DNA from: a bacterium
GTDB lineage: Bacteria; Pseudomonadota; Alphaproteobacteria; Rs-D84; CACZYB01
NCBI GenBank assembly: GCA_014803545.1
Contig: JAAVBN010000032.1
Location: forward strand, 1-35,923
Length of the DNA: 35,923 nt
Direction of reading: 5' to 3'
Both the position numbers and the translations under genes were made by a program. The notes beneath the pieces were generated by a model. The model had not been told where the DNA came from. It was given only the letters and a program-made list of their open reading frames with translations, and ran no database searches. Positions 33,809 through 35,923 of the stretch are shown one piece after another (position 1 is the stretch's first letter; each line of letters starts with the position of its first letter).

Positions 33809-34612
33809 ATGTATTCTTTCTTGAATTTTATGAGCGGAGATAGTATAAATAAAGAAGGAGGAGCAACGAACAGGGATTGGATAATGAATCAAATGAGTAA
33901 TGCAGCAACATTTATGACAGTCTTAGGGAATACGATAGCCAAAAATAATGTCGTTAATGGGGAGAATAGCACTGTGGTAAGGATGAATAAGGATAGGACC
34001 AAGGGGACTATAATTGATGCTAAGGCTGATGGTGATAAAAATATTTATGATGAAAATGGAGAAGTTGTAGGACAAAGTGGCTTTGATGATTCATTTGTTG
34101 AGTATGATGAAAATGGTAAGATTAAAGGTCCTGCTTATAATAATACTATATATTTTGATAAAGATCTTACTGATCATATAAATAATCTTGTTGAAGAAGC
34201 TGATAATGAATTTCCATTGATTGTAGCTTTTAAATCTAGAAGCACTAAATACTATGATGTTAAAAATTCATATGATAATGAAAAACAAAAAAATATTGAT
34301 AATGGAAAATATAAACCTGAACAGCATTATGATGGATATATGTATAATGGTGAATATTTTTCACTTAGATCTTTAGGTAATATTTTATTTGGTAGAAATA
34401 TTGAAAATATACCTCTTCCAAATAGTTTTATGATTGATATAGCAGGAAGGTATCAAGCAAAATCCAATAATACAAAAGTTAATAAAGAGACCCCTGAAGC
34501 TCTAAAAAGTATAGATTACGGTATTAAAGAGCAGAAAGATATAAATTATCAAAAAGAAATTGAAAAAATAAGGAGAATTCTTTATGTTAAAAGTCTTGTT
34601 GAACGTAATTAA
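33809..34612 (+). CDS. Orphan exoprotein C-terminus 2 (polymorphic toxin type 44-like)
   Basis: A 267-residue frame from the first available ATG; no proper Shine-Dalgarno is seen at normal distance, so it may be silent. The first 55 residues are pretoxin (FMSGDSINKEGGATNRDWIMNQ), the rest a toxin with DVKN...YHYDGYMYNGEYF-like, SLRSLGNILFGRN and DIAGRYQ motifs. These recall polymorphic toxin type 44, a predicted nuclease family (from memory). It is about two-thirds identical to orphan 3. The last 13 codons run out of frame through a remnant immunity-gene start, so the original stop has been lost by frameshift. Confidence 0.65.
   Translation: MYSFLNFMSGDSINKEGGATNRDWIMNQMSNAATFMTVLGNTIAKNNVVNGENSTVVRMNKDRTKGTIIDAKADGDKNIYDENGEVVGQSGFDDSFVEYDENGKIKGPAYNNTIYFDKDLTDHINNLVEEADNEFPLIVAFKSRSTKYYDVKNSYDNEKQKNIDNGKYKPEQHYDGYMYNGEYFSLRSLGNILFGRNIENIPLPNSFMIDIAGRYQAKSNNTKVNKETPEALKSIDYGIKEQKDINYQKEIEKIRRILYVKSLVERN
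33831..34536 (+). repeat. ~700-bp direct repeat, copy 1 (orphan 2)
   Basis: Similar in DNA and protein to 35086-35812. The ends (TTGAATTTTATGAGCGGAGA and ATTAAAGAGCAGA) and the 3' part are nearly identical; the middle has diverged with small in-frame indels. Confidence 0.85.
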
Positions 34613-34625
34613 ATATTTAATGTAG
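34584..34625 (+). pseudogene. Immunity-gene start remnant (13 codons)
   Basis: AAGGAG followed by an ATG reading MLKVLLNVIKYLM then TAG. It is nearly identical in DNA to the start of the frame at 35860 behind orphan 3. It overlaps the orphan 2 tail in another frame and looks like the scar of an immunity gene whose body was lost or replaced. Confidence 0.5.
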
Positions 34626-34660
34626 CAGTAGAGTATAAGAATTTATAAAAGGTGATTGAT

Positions 34661-35062
34661 ATGAAAGTTGTTTTGAAAATATTTTTATGTATATTTTTAT
34701 TTATACTATCAAATGTTTACAGGCCAAAAGATGTTTTGACTGTTAATAGTATTAAAACAAATTTCATATTACGAAAAAGTAAGTTTCTTCCAATATTTTA
34801 TAAGATTTCAGTGTGTCCAGATTATTGTGGTGATAGATTTAACTTTCTTGATTGTTTTACTATTGTTCATGCAATAGGTGATGTTGAAAAAATGGAATAC
34901 GAAGATGACACATATACATTAAAAATTTATTTACCTTCTAAACCTTTATTTAATCCGGATATGTATGAACTTCATGAATCAATTGAAAAAGGGAAAAATT
35001 TCATAAAATATAAAAATGTTCGTCCTAATTATTGGAATTCTGTGCTATTTCTATGGGATTAG
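34661..35062 (+). CDS. Small membrane-anchored or secreted protein, immunity candidate for orphan 2
   Basis: A 133-residue protein from ATG 34661, preceded by AAAGGTGAT; a GTG nine bases earlier is less likely. The first 20 residues (MKVVLKIFLCIFLFILSN) are a hydrophobic anchor or signal peptide, and the start resembles the remnant starts at 34584 and 35860. The remainder has CPDYCGDRF and DCFTI cysteines but no family I recognise. Its place directly after a toxin module suggests immunity. Its stop overlaps the beginning of the orphan 3 frame. Confidence 0.6.
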   Translation: MKVVLKIFLCIFLFILSNVYRPKDVLTVNSIKTNFILRKSKFLPIFYKISVCPDYCGDRFNFLDCFTIVHAIGDVEKMEYEDDTYTLKIYLPSKPLFNPDMYELHESIEKGKNFIKYKNVRPNYWNSVLFLWD

Positions 35063-35847
35063 AATTAAGGAATACAATTCCATTGTTGAATTTTATGAGC
35101 GGAGATGATATAAATAAAGAAGGAGGAGCAACAAACAGGGATTGGCTAATGAATCAAATGAGTAATACTATGACATTTATGACAGTTTTAGGGAATACGA
35201 TAGGAAAGAATAATGTTATTAATGGGGAGAATAGCACGATAGTAAGTATGAATAAAGATAGGACCAAGGGGACTATAGTTGATGCTAAGGCTGATGGTGA
35301 TAAAAATATTTATGATGAAAATGGAGAAGTTGTAGGACAAACTCTTTTTGATGATTCATTTATTAAGTATGGTGTAGAAGGAGAGATTAAAGGTCCTGCT
35401 AATGGAAATACCATATATTTTGATGTAGATAAAACAGAAGATATTAATAAGAGAGTAGAACAGGCAGATGATGAATTCCCTTGGACCGTAAGAAAAAAAT
35501 CCAAAATAAATGGAGATTATGATGTTAAAAATGTATATGCTAAAGAAAGACGAACAGAATTGGGAAATATTAATAATGAAAAAATAGATAATGCTGATTA
35601 TCACTATGATGGATATATGTATAATGGTGAATATTTTTCGGCTAGATCTTTAGGTAATATTTTATTTGGTAGAAATATTGAAAATATACCTCTTCCAAAT
35701 AGTTTTATGATTGATATGGCAGGAAGGTATCAAGCAAAATCCAATAATACAAAAGTTAATAAAGAGACGCCAGAAGCTCTAAAAAGTATAGATTATGGTA
35801 TTAAAGAGCAGAGATTTAAAAATTTCCAAGATTTATTGAAGGATTAA
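35053..35847 (+). CDS. Orphan exoprotein C-terminus 3 (polymorphic toxin type 44-like)
   Basis: A 264-residue frame from ATG 35053 (a TTG at 35032 is in the same frame), overlapping the preceding stop and without a clear Shine-Dalgarno. It begins with a few unrelated residues and joins homology to orphan 2 at LNFMSGDDINKEGG. It keeps less pretoxin than orphan 2 and lacks the HExxH segment. The toxin part carries DVKN, DGYMYNGEYFSARSLGN, LFGRN and DMAGRYQ. Its TAAGGAG stop is followed by an immunity-type start, which I take to be the ancestral end of the module. Confidence 0.65.
   Translation: MGLELRNTIPLLNFMSGDDINKEGGATNRDWLMNQMSNTMTFMTVLGNTIGKNNVINGENSTIVSMNKDRTKGTIVDAKADGDKNIYDENGEVVGQTLFDDSFIKYGVEGEIKGPANGNTIYFDVDKTEDINKRVEQADDEFPWTVRKKSKINGDYDVKNVYAKERRTELGNINNEKIDNADYHYDGYMYNGEYFSARSLGNILFGRNIENIPLPNSFMIDMAGRYQAKSNNTKVNKETPEALKSIDYGIKEQRFKNFQDLLKD
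35086..35812 (+). repeat. ~700-bp direct repeat, copy 2 (orphan 3)
   Basis: Second copy of 33831-34536, same orientation and about 1.25 kb downstream, so unequal recombination could swap or delete one module. Confidence 0.85.
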
Positions 35848-35859
35848 GGAGTTTTTTAC

Positions 35860-35922
35860 ATGTTAAAAGTTTTATTGAAAATAATTAAATATATATTGCT
35901 TACTATTAATGTTATAATTTAA
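35860..35922 (+). pseudogene. Immunity-gene start, short or broken at window edge
   Basis: AAGGAG then ATG 35860 reading MLKVLLKIIKYILL and ending at TAA 35920-35922 after 20 codons. The start matches the remnant at 34584. It is either a broken immunity gene for orphan 3 or one whose frame is resumed beyond the window by a frameshift. Confidence 0.45.
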
Positions 35923-35923
35923 A

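Overview
The window is chromosomal DNA from an AT-rich bacterium, most likely a host-associated (gut-type) alphaproteobacterium. This rests on the AddA type, an alphaproteobacterial-style RpoH promoter in front of dnaK, the Gram-negative envelope genes (OprB-like porin, MltG, Slt-like transglycosylase, two-partner-secretion exoprotein) and family-level impressions; no rRNA or other firm taxonomic marker is present. There are no CRISPR arrays, insertion sequences or prophage blocks.

Left part, housekeeping (1-12.6 kb). A GC-rich double hairpin and a repeated leader precede a secreted Cys-rich protein. Then come a glgP-mnmE pair on the minus strand joined by a TAATG stop/start overlap, a small charged protein overlapping addA, a slt-rnhB pair converging on addA, a small membrane protein, and a TrhP-type U32 peptidase.

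Middle (12.7-24.5 kb). A chlamydial-type arginine decarboxylation operon (aaxB, aaxC, OprB-like aaxA candidate, then a 1-Cys-type peroxiredoxin) has a hairpin in each of its first two gaps. It is followed by a minus-strand pair, a GH24 lysozyme without signal peptide and an overlapping secreted LprI-like lysozyme inhibitor, with its own promoter: a good effector/immunity candidate. Next are dnaK, a secreted protein of unknown family, tRNA-Thr, an XRE regulator, tRNA-CAT, tRNA-Lys(CTT), a flavodoxin/MerR divergent pair with one MerR-type operator in each promoter, and mltG.

The three gene-poor stretches over 300 bases are 21389-21757 (two terminators, tRNA-Thr and an AT-rich leader), 22004-22412 (two tRNAs and the flavodoxin terminator) and 24496-24805 (tRNA-Lys(TTT) with promoter and terminator, then the exoprotein promoter).

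Right part (24.8-35.9 kb) is a contact-dependent-inhibition-like locus. A 2141-residue TpsA/CdiA-type exoprotein ends in a variable toxin followed by an overlapping lipoprotein immunity candidate. Behind it lie at least three displaced (orphan) C-terminal toxin modules interleaved with small membrane or secreted immunity candidates. A 220-bp in-frame direct repeat joins the main gene to orphan 1, and a ~700-bp direct repeat joins orphans 2 and 3. This tail is visibly more AT-rich than the exoprotein stem. No TpsB/CdiB transporter gene lies in the window, and the locus runs off the right edge.
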